From NCBI RefSeq assembly GCF_002105155.1, contig NW_019028995.1, positions 558,001 to 622,000 of the forward strand: a stretch of DNA of 64,000 nucleotides. Direction: 5' to 3'. The DNA is from Lobosporangium transversale (taxonomy: Eukaryota; Mortierellomycota; Mortierellomycetes; Mortierellales; Mortierellaceae). Of the stretch, positions 23,649 through 36,400 are shown in pieces. The notes under the pieces were generated by a model. The model was not told where the DNA came from. It worked only from the letters and a program-made list of their open reading frames with translations, and did no database searches. Both the position numbers and the translations under genes were made by a program. Each line of letters starts with the position of its first letter. Position 1 is the stretch's first letter.

Positions 23649-25118
23649 GGGTAAGAGATGGCAGAGACCGAGTCCCGAGAGACAAGCGAGGGTGGATGGG
23701 TTCTAACAGAAACGTTGCTGTAGACGGAGGATGCAATAAAGATGATGGAGAAAGACTGATGCTCATGCATTTCAATCCATCAAATTTGCGTGTCACATGT
23801 CTGTGCGCATGTATTTATTGAGGAATGTCGTCCCAATCAAATCTTTCGCACGGACGACATTGTTAATCGAAGTTGAATGCTTTGGAACTCATAGCGACGC
23901 TTTGAAGTATAAGTGGAGTGGTTAAACCATGATCAATTTGATATGCTAAATCTTTATTTAATTGAGGACCATATTTTGCACCATTTTGTCTGAGTGAGGG
24001 CTGAACAAGATCCCATATTACATTTAGCATTAAACAGACATTGTGGCTCAACGTAAAGACAACGCCTATCTCGCTTCCGATTCTTTATATTATTATTGTT
24101 TGTCTTGGAGCTATTGAAAACACAAAACAAAAAGCGAATCAATTCCAGTTCACACTTAGAGGGGTTGGCATTTATGATCTGTCCGGTAATGTCGACAAGT
24201 GTTATCCTTTTCCTCTCTCACTTCTTTTCTTCACTTAGTTTTCTCATCCATCTGACACACGTTGTTTTTGAATTTCCGTTCCCTTTTTATTTATTTTATT
24301 AACATTTTTGCCTCGGCTCTTCCGCGCTACACACCCACACACGCACTCTTTTAAATATTTCATACATACAGCTTAATAGATACCGATCTCAGACAACTTT
24401 TCTATTTCAAAGGATTTTTTTTTTTAAAAAAAAAAAAAAAAAGATGTACTCATCACGGTGCAGGATGAATATGAAGACGCGTCCTTTGTTAATCGAGTAT
24501 TCATGTGAATCTATGGAACGGTTACGACAAGAGAAGTTGTATGAGCTACCTTCAAGGACACTGCAATGGTGCTTTGCCCCATTAGTATTTGTTATAACTA
24601 TGGCATGTAAAACGCTCTTTCTCGCCACCATACTGTGTCCGAGCTTGAAAACATCTGTCATTCTTCGTGTTAATACATCATTTTTGAGCGCTTGCGACAT
24701 GGCTGTTTTTTCGCCCATCATATCAGAGGCAGGAATTAAACGAATATTTGGGTGATATATAAAGTTGGGGAATCCACCTTTCTTTAACTATTCTTTTCGA
24801 TACAATTCTTCAGAGAGGGGGAAAAAAAGCTTCTTGACCAGAGAGATCAAAAGTACACCGCGTGAACTGATTGAAAATGTGTATCATTGACATTGCTGAT
24901 ATAATGCTCTCCATTCCATTCACAAGAACACTCTTGACTTTTTTACTTTCCTTCAACGCACTTTTTTAATTTTTATTTTTATTTTTATTTTTTGCTTTTT
25001 GTCTTACATTCCTTTCCCGCAAGCTCTAACCTCTAAAAGAAAACTTTCCACTTATTAGATCCCAGCATTGGTTTTGTTAACCCAGATTCTGCAGACCCAG
25101 AAGCAAAATATCAAAGCA
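23649..25118. other. Spacer between golgin (-) and tetraspanin-like gene (+)
   Basis: About 1.5 kb without a recognised gene. A T/A hairpin-like tract sits at about 24415-24442. A 103-codon plus-strand ORF (24444-24755) and an overlapping 104-codon minus-strand ORF cover the same bases; neither shows a domain. A missing first exon of the tetraspanin-like gene might lie here. Confidence 0.4.
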
Positions 25119-26144
25119 ATGCATCCTCATGATATAATTCTGATTCCAACACTCTCAATCGGCGTTGACCTCATGAGTATTGGTGTCGTCCTAGTCTCCA
25201 TCATGGGCCTCTGTGGTATTGCCAAAGGGTGCACTCGACTCATGAATCTTGTAAGTAAAGTCAAGTGCAATTGTCCAAGATAACAACACAGATATCTTTC
25301 TTTCGCTTAACTTTAATGCCCCTGCTTTATTTAGTACTTTGTGTTGGTGTTGTGCTTCATTGCCATTCAAGTTGGCCATGCTACTATCAGCTTTATGTCA
25401 GGGTCTCCTTGGGTCGAGGAAACATTAGAGAATTCATGGGATAAAGCTTACGATATGGATAAGGGTACTATTTGGGATCTTCAAAGAGAGGTAAAAGTGG
25501 AGACAAGAGCATTTTAAAAGATTTGACATGTGTCCACTTTACTGATTACATGGATTGAAAACCTTGTTAGTTTCACTGCCAAGGCTTCCGTACACAGGAG
25601 GATCGTGCAGTCAGGATGATGTTACAAGAATCAGATTCTCACTTGTCGCCATGTCTTGAGATTTTACAGAGACACTTTGGCCACCGGCTTCGAGGCCTTA
25701 GTCTCTATATCCTCTGCATACGTTTAATACAAGTAAAGGGCAGTTGATACATGATGCAAACTTTCAAAAAAAAAAAAAAAAAAAAAAAAAAGCGCTTGAC
25801 TATAGTAATTATAATCTGATACTGATATAGAATTCTATTTTATTTCTTCTTATATCTAGTTCACAGGTGTTTTCTTGTTGTCTATTCTCTTCAAGTATCT
25901 GACTGTCTTGGAGCAAACTGAGGAGAATGAACAAAGCCAACAGACAGACGAGGAGTCGCGGTTCTTTAAGAACGAGAAACAATTTGAGGATGAGGGCTCG
26001 GGAGTTTCCTTGATGGCAGAGGTGAATACGGATGGGGGACTACCACAATACACAGCTGAGGATACCTATGATGGACAGTACGGATACCATGATTTGCCAG
26101 AATATGTCGAGGACGAGTACGAGCCTACTGTCTACATCTTATAG
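25119..26144 (+). CDS. Tetraspanin-like membrane protein
   Basis: Four exons (25119-25250, 25335-25490, 25571-25732, 25860-26144), all joined in phase 0, give 244 residues. Hydrophobic segments are about residues 5-35, 45-65 and near 133-162. Between the last two lies an extracellular-type loop with a degenerate Cys-Cys-Gly motif (FHCQGF) and a later SPCLEIL cysteine, typical of the tetraspanin large loop. The cytoplasmic tail is long, acidic and Tyr-rich, and ends YEPTVYIL. Tetraspanins organise membrane microdomains. The usual first membrane span is missing with the ATG at 25119. An in-frame acceptor upstream (TTAG before 25059) suggests an unlocated 5' exon, so the N-terminus is uncertain. 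The RING gene starts only 89 bases after the stop. Confidence 0.55.
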
Positions 26145-26233
26145 AACTTAAAACCAGTAGGAAAACGTGACTAAATTACGGATATTAAAAATTGCTATGT
26201 ATTAAGCTCAAACACACGTTGCATTTAAACTCC

Positions 26234-28006
26234 ATGAATCCACATCGCACATTCATGCCTTCCAAAACTATGACATCTACTTCAGGCAAAGCGAATCCGC
26301 CCCATTGCTTTTGTCGAAAACCATCAACAGTCATCTATACTGAACTTGAGGGCATTGTTTATGAATGTCACTATACCAACTTGAACCTGTGGCTGGAGCG
26401 CCATGTTTTGGTTTCGTCTCCAGCTGCGCAACAGGATACCACAAGCAACAGCTCAACTACATCTACTGTACAATCTTCTCCAGTATCGGCGCATTCGCCT
26501 GCATCACCAGCTAATACGGCTAGCAGGAATACTTATACGCGATCATTATCTGCAGGAGAACATGATAGGTCTCCTGTTTTTAAAGAGGTGAATGAAATCA
26601 TTAAGGACCTTGCGGCTCATACGAATGAAGAATTGGCGTCCAGCTGGGAAATATTTTTACAAAAGCGTCCAACCAACAGGAGCACAAATGGAAATTATAA
26701 TAATGACAATAACAATACCAATAATACCAATACCACCATCAAAAACCATAACACAAGCAGTACATTCGATCAGCTATTCATAGAGTGGAAACTTCAGAAC
26801 ATTACACTTTCACTACCACCCAAGCACAAGCATCAAAAATTAGTATGTGGTTTTCATATGCATGCCTCTATTTGGGAGGCATTCAAGGACCTTGCCTGGG
26901 ACCCCACACGTGACAATAGGCAGCATTCGCTTTCTTCAGAAAAAAAGGCCTTGGCCTTGCTACAGAGAGACCGGGTATGTGCTCGAAAGCACCACGGGCT
27001 TGTATTTAAGCATCGAGATATGCACGATCAGCTTATAAGGATGGCAGAAGAGACAAAGTGTGATGCACATGCCCAAACGATAGGCCGATGGACTCATTGG
27101 AGAGAGAAAGTATGTTATCGTAGAAGCTCCCCATCAGGAGGAGCACCAGCATGCTTCTGTGGCAGGCCTATGAAATGTTCGCTATCGCATCCTGGAGGAC
27201 ATGATTCAGCGATTTCATATTTTTGTGCATATCGCCTCGAGGATGGTAAGAGAGGCTGCAGTCGAGTGTTGAATGCGGGGAAATGGCTTCGGTGGCAGCC
27301 GCTGGATCCCATTCATACGTTAGCTTCGCATCACAATGCTCAGCCTGGTGATGATATTAAAAAAGAGGTGACTGTCAGTATTGAAGCGGACAAAGAATCC
27401 AACTCTGAAGATGAATTAGATAGGCCACTGCACGATAACGACTCTCTAAATGTTGGGGATCCTATGAAACAGGAGTCAGAGAGCGAGCAGGAGTCCGATG
27501 ATGGTGGAGAGGGATGGGATCAACCAGCTAATCACGAGTCTTTCGCACCGTGTACATTAAAACCCCTTGCATTGCCTGCTGGGTTAATATATGATGGGAC
27601 CGGATGTATAGAAAGGATAAATGCTCCCCGGATGAAGGCCTCATTACCCATTCACACTTTTGATCAGTCGATGGCATTGGATGCTCTAGTGAAGCAACTG
27701 GAAGACCGAAGCGATTCGCTAGTAACAGGTGATACAATTACCTTGGATGAACTAAAGCAACTGGAATTGCGACTAAAAAGGTGGCAAGACTCATGTGGTC
27801 GCCTTCAAGATTACTCGAGGGGTCTGCACGAGGATGGCCTCGATAATCCTACGTTGACTTGTCGAGTTTGCAAAGAGGGGATTCTTCAACGAGCGGTTGC
27901 TCCTTGTTTCCATCTAGCAATGTGTGATCGATGTATCCGTAACCATACACATTGCGTTGTTTGCCACACGAAAATTGAGAGTACTCCGAGGATATATTGG
28001 GGGTGA
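26234..28006 (+). CDS. RING-type zinc finger protein with GRF-like zinc motifs
   Basis: An intronless 590-residue protein from the ATG at 26234; codons upstream of it are in frame but begin with TTG. The N-terminus has PPHCFCRKP followed by a YECHY pair. The centre has ACFCGRPMKCSL and then YFCAYRLEDGKRGCSRVL. Both resemble GRF-type zinc fingers (Cys pair, aromatic, Cys/Cys-W). A Cys/His-bearing segment, LVCGFHMHASIWEAF, lies between them. An acidic linker precedes a C-terminal C3HC4-type RING: CRVCKEGIL, CFHLAMCDRC, CVVCHTKI. RINGs of this compact kind near the C-terminus usually make the protein an E3 ubiquitin ligase. Asn repeats occur near 26700. The substrate is unknown. It lies close behind the tetraspanin-like gene on the same strand. 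Confidence 0.75.
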   Translation: MNPHRTFMPSKTMTSTSGKANPPHCFCRKPSTVIYTELEGIVYECHYTNLNLWLERHVLVSSPAAQQDTTSNSSTTSTVQSSPVSAHSPASPANTASRNTYTRSLSAGEHDRSPVFKEVNEIIKDLAAHTNEELASSWEIFLQKRPTNRSTNGNYNNDNNNTNNTNTTIKNHNTSSTFDQLFIEWKLQNITLSLPPKHKHQKLVCGFHMHASIWEAFKDLAWDPTRDNRQHSLSSEKKALALLQRDRVCARKHHGLVFKHRDMHDQLIRMAEETKCDAHAQTIGRWTHWREKVCYRRSSPSGGAPACFCGRPMKCSLSHPGGHDSAISYFCAYRLEDGKRGCSRVLNAGKWLRWQPLDPIHTLASHHNAQPGDDIKKEVTVSIEADKESNSEDELDRPLHDNDSLNVGDPMKQESESEQESDDGGEGWDQPANHESFAPCTLKPLALPAGLIYDGTGCIERINAPRMKASLPIHTFDQSMALDALVKQLEDRSDSLVTGDTITLDELKQLELRLKRWQDSCGRLQDYSRGLHEDGLDNPTLTCRVCKEGILQRAVAPCFHLAMCDRCIRNHTHCVVCHTKIESTPRIYWG

Positions 28007-29730
28007 AATCTGTTGAGTGTGAGCAAGGGCATTGTCATATTCTATAGACAATAACATTAAAGTCAATCTCCAGAGGTAGTCACCGATCACACGAACAAAA
28101 AATTTTGTTTCGAGACTGCAAAGAATATTTGTCTGATGAAATGGGCTCTCGTCCTTTTTCAATACGCTGTCAGTTATCCAATTGCTTGCTGCAATCGGAA
28201 ATTGAGCTCATCTCGCATCTCATTGCCACATGTTGTCTATTAGTTTAAAAAAGATCCTTGTATCCAATGCGAGCACAGAGGATGATCTTGCTCGATACAC
28301 ATGAATCGGCCAATGAGAGGGATCAAATAGAGGGAAGAAGAGTAAACGAAAAAAGAGAGAGAGAATAAGAGAGAGAATAAGAGAGAGAAAGAAACGAGGC
28401 TCAGCCACAGATTAAAGACTAATGGTTTACCAATATGATGTAAGTTGGGCTGATAAACAAGATGAAGTCTGCTACGATCTGTTGAGCTCAATTATGAAGA
28501 TCATGAGTATTGGTGGGGAGGGTGCATATCTGGATATGAATGATCAATGGTTTAATGTTGTGAGTAGACGTGCTAATCTTTTCCAGCAACGTGTGCATGG
28601 ACGACATTTTTCAGTTGTGTGGAGTGTGAATGAGCCGAGTACAAGAAAAGAGGGGGGAAGTTTGCGACTGTGCGTCCACTTTCTTTTCCTTGACACACGC
28701 ACCCTCTGCTACAACCTTTTTTTTGTCATTTGTTCTTCTCCCTCTTCCTGTCCTTATCCTTATCCATCCTCATCCTCATCCTCATTCTCATCCTTATCCT
28801 CATCCTCATCCTCATCCTCATCCTCATCCTCATCTTCATCCTCATCCTCATCCTTATCCTCATCCTTATCCTCATCTTCATCCTTATCTTCATCCTTATC
28901 TTCATCCTTATCCTCATCCTTATCCTCATCCTTTTCTCACCATCTTCCTCGTCCTAAATTAAAAGTACGATTGCTTACTTTTCTATTTTATTTTCTCACA
29001 CATTCACTCACACGCACCCCTCCTTTTCATTCCATTGTTTACTCTTACAGCGATTGCTCGATCTGCTCCTATATTCCCTATATTCGTCATTTGGATTATT
29101 TTGTTTCTGCCTTATTCTTTTTTTTTTTATATTTTTTTATTAGATATTCATCTTGTTTATTAGAGCAATTTTTACATTTTATTAACACATTTCCTTCATA
29201 TTTCAACAATATTGACTTTCCAACAGGATACATTTCAGCATAGTTTTCTCAAGGTGAGTCTCCAACACAGTACCATTATCTTTCATTGTAGACTCAGATC
29301 TATCTACGTAGACTTCTTGTCTCGGCGCAAATATCAATACGTCCAAGCTTTTCTTTTTTTGTGAGTGTGTGTGCGCGAGTGTGTGCGTCTATTTTCTTCC
29401 GTGCGCAAACAAGCAAAAGCATTGTCAAAACAACATAAACGTGTGCTCTCACCCCCTGTCACTTGCCGCTGCTCTTTAAAAATTGATATGAGACGTGTCT
29501 TTTGTCATCCCCACTTGAACCGCTCACAATAACGACAACAACAACAACAAAAAAAAAGTCCGTGCATGCGCCCTTGCGCGTCGTGTTCAAAAAAAAAAAA
29601 AAAAAAAAAAAAAAGAAAAGAAAAATGAAGGGAAAGAATCTGTAGTCGGCATGATGACTCTGTCAGTTGGCAACTAACACGTTTCAACTGTAAGACTTGA
29701 ATTAGATTGGTTCCAAAAAGAGTGTCAACA
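28007..29730. other. Spacer upstream of Tup1
   Basis: About 1.7 kb that contains a hexanucleotide microsatellite and a poly(A) tract near 29588-29614. Its longer ORFs are translations of the repeat. It presumably contains the Tup1 promoter and 5' UTR. Confidence 0.5.
28763..28934. repeat. CATCCT/CATCCTTATCCT hexanucleotide microsatellite
   Basis: About 28 tandem hexamers of CATCCT, CTTATC and TCATCT type. It yields open frames of Ser, His-Pro or Ile-Leu repeats in every plus-strand frame, which explains several spurious ORFs here. Confidence 0.95.
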
Positions 29731-29881
29731 ATGTCTGGAATATACAACCATCGTCCTATGGTTCCTGGACGTAGCACCGGGGTGCCAGAGTGGCTTGATA
29801 TGATCAAGCAGGAGTTTGAGAATCTCAACCATGAAGTCATAGTTGCCAAGGTACAAAGGGATGACTATGAGCAGAAGAGTA

Positions 29882-29919
<38 letters not shown>

Positions 29920-32736
29920 GCTAGCTTTAATCGTTGTAATCAAATGATAGAAAAGCAGAGACATTTTAATCAACCTGCATTCTTGCTGTCGATCTTGCTA
30001 GTTAACAGTCAAATCCAGGAGATGGATGCCTTTCGACGAACGCTTTATGAGCTAGAAAGAAAACATGAAGCGATGAAAGCTCAATATCACATGTGAGAAC
30101 ACCGTCTACAAGAATAGAATAATGCATGCTGATTGTGGCATGTTAATGCCAACTGATTTCCCATTGTCTTGACAAATTTTTTTCTTGTTGCTAGGTGGGA
30201 AGAAGAAGTTGTTAGATTACGACGTGAGGTCGAGCAACGTGGTGGCACTGTTCAGCCCCCACATCCCCATCCGCATAATCAACCACCACCACCTACTATT
30301 GGGCAAGGCCAATCGAATCTTTTCGGGGGAATCATTAATGGTGGTCCTGGCGGTCCTGGCCTAGTTGCCCCTCCTCAGATGGCCGAGCCATCGCAACAAC
30401 AGCAACATCCACAGCACCATCCCAGCCAACAACCTCCTTCATCTCAACAGCAACATATGCAACAAGTTCCTCAACAGCAGCAACATCATCAGCAACATAT
30501 CCAGCAACATTCATATGGTGGACCTGGTGGGCCTGGAATGTCACAAGGAGGTCCTGCACCTCATTCTCCTTACATGAATGGGAATAGCGGATTGCCACCA
30601 CAGTCTGGCCAAGCACCATCTAAACGATTTAAAACAGAGAGCGACGGACCACGCTTCAAAACAGAGAGCGATGTTCCTTCGCCTGGTGCCCCTGGTAGCA
30701 TGTATGGCAACATGTCCCCTGGCCCTCATGCAAACCCAAATAGCCAAATCCCCCCTGGGATTGGGTCTTATAATACACCTGCCCCTCTTGGCTCAAAACA
30801 ATCTTCTAAGCCTGGAAAGGTACGTTTATTAATTTTATGAAGGCAATACCGAGTTGTGATCATTGAAGCAGCATCGATACTGACAATGTTCTTGTACCTC
30901 CCTCATCCTTTTAGAGCGGGCCTTATACATCAACCAAAGAGGAGCCACAGTCGTCGCCAGCATCCAACAAGCGTAAGACAGGCGCTTCCTCTACTCCCAC
31001 TACTGTAGCACGAACTGGGAGAGCTTCAGGATCATCGAATTGGAGCGATGATCCTGATAATGTACCGCCACAGTTGAAACGTGAAGGGCCTGATTGGTTT
31101 GCAATGTAAGCTTTTTGATCCGCTATAACCGTCTTTCACTTTGCAGAGTATGCATAGCACGCTTTTTTGTAATCATCTCAAATACCCAATTATTATTTGC
31201 GCCGCTGATGTTTTGTTTGTCAATTATAGTTCGAATCCTAAAGTGCCACAGCTGCTCAAAGTCGATCTTCATCATACGATGGAGCACTCAAGGTTCGTGT
31301 GTTATATCTCGCTTGCATACAATAATGAATGGAGAGCAACTGTAATTCATACATTTCACAGCCTTACCCGGATACCTATATAATTTTATTCTGTTATACT
31401 GTCGTTAGTGTCGTTTGCTGTGTTCGATTCAGTGCGGATGGGAAATACCTTGCTACTGGCTGTAATCGCAGTGCTCAAATCTATGACATTGTCACTGGTC
31501 AGACTGTGTGGTAAGTAAACTGATTTGTAGAAGCATTTCTGAATAGCGATTGGCCATACAAGACATGTGGACTGATGCTCGTTATATACGCTATATAACT
31601 CGATCCTGTTGGTCACAGCATCTTAGCAGACGATACCGTAGGTAACGATGATCTCTATATTCGATCAGTCTGCTTCAGTCCTGATGGCAAATACCTTGCC
31701 ACTGGCGCAGAAGATAAACAGATAAGAGTAAGCCATTTGCTCCTTGGGTTTTTTTTAGGGCCATGAGCGATTGCGTATTTGGGCCAAAACTTTTTTAATA
31801 CTAAATAGTATTTTTGCGCTTCAAAAATGTCTACAGATCTGGGAAATTGGCCGTAAGAAGATCCGCATGGTCTTAAAAGGGCATGAACAAGACATTTATT
31901 CTCTGGATTTCTCTAGAGATGGAAGGATTATCGTATCTGGTTCTGGTGATCAAACTGCTCGTGTTTGGGACATGGATACAGGGAAATGCCTACATATTTT
32001 GACAATGGGCGATGTTGATCTGAAGGATGCAGGAGTGACCTCGGTGGCCATTTCCCCAGATGGTCGCCTTGTCGCCGCTGGCTCTCTGGATAAGATGGTC
32101 CGAGTCTGGGATACACACACTGGACAGTTACTTGATAAATTAGAAGGTCACAAGGACTCTGTCTACAGCGTGGCGTTCGCGCCTGATGGCAAGACCCTTG
32201 TTTCAGGAAGTTTAGACCGTACACTACGTTCGTGGGACCTTAACCTCAGTGGACGAGGCGGCCCCAATGGATCGCGTGGAAGCATATGCAAGGCAACATT
32301 TAATGGACATAAGGTATCTCTTCGTTTTTTTCTCTAGTTTGATGTTCAATTGAAATGTTTTATTCTCTAATTATTATTATTTTGTTATCTTTATTATTGC
32401 GCATCAAAAGGATTTCGTGCTCTCAGTTGCTGTATCGCCTGACGGTAGATGGGTTGTTTCTGGATCCAAGGACCGGGGGGTTCAATTCTGGGATCCCAAC
32501 ACAACAGCTGTTCAGTTTATGCTACAGGGCCACAAGAACTCTGGTAAGATTTTTTTCAAAAAGTTTCACTCGATATTTAAGGTTAGGTAAGGTATTTATT
32601 ATGTAATGCAATTGACCTAATTTTTGAAATACCTGTAGTAATCTCTGTTGCATTAAGTCCAGCAGGAACTTACTTTGCAACAGGATCAGGAGATACCCGT
32701 GCTCGCATATGGAGCTATGAATCTACACAGGATTAG
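29731..32736 (+). CDS. TUP1: Tup1 general transcriptional corepressor
   Basis: Ten exons (29731-29878, 30002-30092, 30195-30819, 30915-31105, 31230-31292, 31409-31510, 31619-31727, 31837-32313, 32411-32543, 32639-32736) join in frame to 678 residues. The N-terminal helix ([15 protein letters not shown], then [15 protein letters not shown]) is the tetramerisation and Cyc8/Ssn6-binding region of Tup1. A Gln/Pro/Gly-rich linker follows. The segment [19 protein letters not shown] opens a C-terminal seven-blade WD40 propeller with repeated SPDG...SGS..VRVWD motifs, ending at [11 protein letters not shown]. Tup1 with Cyc8 represses many genes through sequence-specific factors and histone contacts in the nucleus. 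Length and order match fungal Tup1. Intron 1 holds a T30 tract about 85 nt before the acceptor. An AATAAA-like signal lies near 32788. Confidence 0.95.
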
Positions 32737-33484
32737 TCTAACGAGCATGATAGTTCCCATGTCGATGACGAACCATGCTCATAATAATTAATAAATTACA
32801 CCTAGTTTTTTATGACATCAATGACATCGATGAACGAGTGTGGCTTAGCCATTTATTGACTTTACTCTATCTAATTCCCAAGCACTTTTCTTTGTACATT
32901 TGCTAACATTGATTTCGAACTGGAATACTCGAAAAGAAAATTAGCTTTATACATTAACCTTCACGCAATACACACTCATTTATCACGCGAGCAAGTTCAT
33001 CGCGAGGCTAGCAATTATTGGCACGGCAACCCCCCACCCCCGGAAGCTGCAGAGGGATTCCTGCGAGGTAAGTTATAGCTTACCATCCCAACTCGTCTTT
33101 CCTCTAGACAAATGCCAGCATGATTAAGAAGAAAAGATGCGCCACGATTTTCCTGTTAATGATCAGAATTGATGTCGTGCAACAGAGCCCCAATGATTTT
33201 TATTTTATTTCTGCCATTGTCTTGTGTTTTGTGTTTTTATTTTATTTTTTGATATAAAGTGACGATAGAACCGACACCTGCTGCAGACCGAGCTATTCAT
33301 GAATCCATATATTAAACCATCATGCTTTCTTGTTGATCCACTTTTTCGCTAATGATGACCTTCTGTTGGTAGGCCTGCGACTCTTTTCAGTATCAATCTA
33401 ACTAGGCACAGTCCAGTCGCCACCCCTTATAATATCTCTAATTGCCTACAGTGCACGATATACAACGCCAATTCATAGTTAAAT
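32737..33484. other. Spacer between Tup1 and the FAR1-domain gene
   Basis: About 750 bases. A GC-richer patch near 33020-33066 ends in GCGAG|GTAAGTTAT, a strong donor, and an acceptor-like CTACAG lies at 33445-33450. A 5' UTR intron of the downstream gene is possible but not shown. Confidence 0.4.
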
Positions 33485-36400
33485 ATGGCAGACCATGATA
33501 TGAACGATAGCGATCGCATTTTAGCGAGCATCAACAATGGTAATGGAGCAACAGGCGTATTGGCGACAGTAGTCAACCTTCCAGGGAATGGAGGAGGAAG
33601 ATCTGTCAAGACACAACATTCAGGCATGACGTCAGATGATATTCTAAGTACGCTCACCCAAACAACACAAAACCAGGCTCTTTCACGTCCCCCACCGCCA
33701 TCATCTCAACAACAACAACAACCACAACAGCCACAACCACAGCCATTGCATCACCACCATGTCCATCACCCCATATCTGTACATGACCAAGGGTCATCTC
33801 AACATTTGACAGCCACAGCTGCCAACGGGGTTAGCAATGGGAATGCTGTCGCTGCATCTTCTCGAGGTATAGAGACTAATTCTCTGAATGGAAATACGAG
33901 CGTTCAGGTCCCTACAGGGACTTTTGGACTTAGCCTGGGTCATTTATCAGGTATTTCAGGACCCGCTAGTCAATTACTACAGCATCAACCCCAAACTCAA
34001 CAGCAAACACAGCAACAGCAACAGCATCAATTCTTGATCCTTCAACAACAGCAGCATGAGGAACATCAGCGGCAATTGAAAGAATTGCACGATCAAGAGC
34101 AAGGACATATACAACATCATCAGCAGCAACAGCAAACTGTGATCCAGTCGAACATAGAGGATGCTCCGCTTCAAGATATTATTGTTCCAAATAGAGAGCA
34201 GGAGTTTGATTCATTGGAAGCTGCGCAGCAGGCTGCAGAACGTTATGCGCGGAGCGCCAATACCGTTGTTATTGTGAAACGCACAACCAAAGACAAGAAT
34301 GGTGTCGTCGTACAGGCAAGTTCTAGTTACTGCTCAATTAACGGAACAAGATTCCCTTTTTTCTTATAAACTTCTAACACGAGTCACTTTTATGAATCAC
34401 AGAAAGATTTAGCGTGTGAGAGGCAAGGATCCTATCATGGATCATCAAAAACTCCAGCTGATAATAGCATACGAACGAAGCGATGTGGCTGTCCATGGAT
34501 GATCTCAGTAGGATTCTCCAAAAAGCGTGGAAATCGAGATGGCAAGCGCGGCCGCTTCACAAAAGTACATTTGGAGCATAATCATCCTCTCCAGCCTTTA
34601 CCTGACGATGAACCCACAGGACCATCGAAACTATCCATTAAAGAGTCCAAAATTGTATCATCAGCAGATCAAAAAAGCAGCTTGTCTTCATCCAGTTCGC
34701 GTTCGCAGTCATCACGATCACGCACTGGAGCTAACTCTATAGGTGGACGGTCCAAGTCAACAGCAGGGGCTAATCGATCCAACGCACCAAACAACAAGGG
34801 CTCTTCTTCAAAGGCAGCGGTCGATAGAAACGAAACAGAAGACACTACAACGGTTGCTACTTATGGAATGTCAGGCTTCATTCCCCAAGGTCCACTAATC
34901 GCATCTAATCGAGTTCCAGACATACCAGAAGTATCATTATCAGGACTCGAGCCCTCCCGCAACGCATTAGTGCCCCTCTCAGATGACGTGATCTCTGCAC
35001 TTGGACCTGGTAGCCACGAAGTTCATCAATCTCTGCAAAGCATGGGTAGAAGTGAAATCACTTGGGATGATCTGAAAACGCAGGTGGAGCATATGCCATG
35101 GGGGCTTCGACAGGATATTATGAAGGCGTTCATGGAAGTAATACAAATTACCCAACAGACATTTCAAATTCCGTCCATTGTAAGTGGACGAAACGCTGAT
35201 GCTGAAGCAAGCGCCGCAGCTACTGCAGCAGCCATAGCAGATGTAGTTGGGAATTTACCAGCCAATTACAATCCTAACCCACCAACTCAGCAGCCACAAT
35301 CACAATCACAACCACAGCCACAGCCGCAACCACAACCACAACCACAGCCGCATCCATCTCAGCAGACATTTCCTCGTCATCACAACTTAGCTGCCGCTGG
35401 TGCTGGCTCATCAGCCATGGACGCAGTTGCTCATGGATTGGCGCCAGCGCCTTCGTCGGCCCCTGAAATAATGCACCTGCATAGAACGGAGGCAGGGAAC
35501 ATACACGGGGGCCGGACAGGCGACAATATGCATAAAAGCCACAGTCGGCAGGGCTCAAATGTGAACCCAGTGCAGCTGACTGACTCCTCAGCAAATATGA
35601 TACCCAGCCAGCCTTTAGTAAACCAAGTATCAACTGCTATTCCGACGGTTGTCTCGCCGCATTCAACATCAAGCGCCCATGTTATAGCAGCATCTAGTAA
35701 TTCAACTGCGCCGTCTACACCAACATCATCACATCCTTTGTCTGCCACTGCCTCTCCACTACTTACATCCCAACCAACGCTTCGAAACGCTGGCATCGCA
35801 CACTTGCCTATGTCTGGAGACGTAACCATTCATCACCACCAAAATAGTTTTCTACAGCAGAATAGACAACCAAACCATGCTGCATCTAATCATCATCGGT
35901 CACTAAGTGCGTCAGCTGCCGGTATCGCGGGCTCAGGAGGAAGCCTAGGGGGAGGCAATATTAATAGTGGGAGTGGCCATGGAGTACATACTTTGGATTC
36001 TAATGGAACGCAGATCGTGGTTGGTCATACTCACCCAAATGGTAATAGTGGTAGCAATAACTTGGAGCAAACATTAGCAAATGCAGCACGTGCTCGGGCG
36101 CAAGCCCAGGCCCAGATTCAAGCGCAGGTGGATGCCAGCACAGAGGCAGCAGTGACAGCAGCCCTAAATATGAATACGCTGGCCGGAACAAATACTGTGA
36201 CAGGAACACCTATCCCTGGAGCAAACAGCTCACCTGTGTTTTCAGGACCTGTTTCACATGCAACATCATCACCGATACATTTGAGTCTTTTGAATGAAGA
36301 AGTAAGGATACACGGCCTTGAAATGAACTCTTCATTTTCGCAACAACTTCAGCAATTACATGAGCAGCAGCAGCAACAAAGGTTGCAGTTGTTGCAACAG

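Noticed and set aside
24407-24755. Overlapping plus and minus ORFs of about 100 codons
   Set aside because: Neither has a family match or consistent splice sites; left as unannotated spacer.
28726-28962. His-Pro, Ile-Leu and Arg-Met repeat ORFs on both strands
   Set aside because: Shadows of the same hexamer repeat; no start context or domain.
28422-29243. 273-codon plus-strand ORF rich in Ser
   Set aside because: Most of it translates a hexanucleotide microsatellite, and the other plus-strand frames are equally open there.
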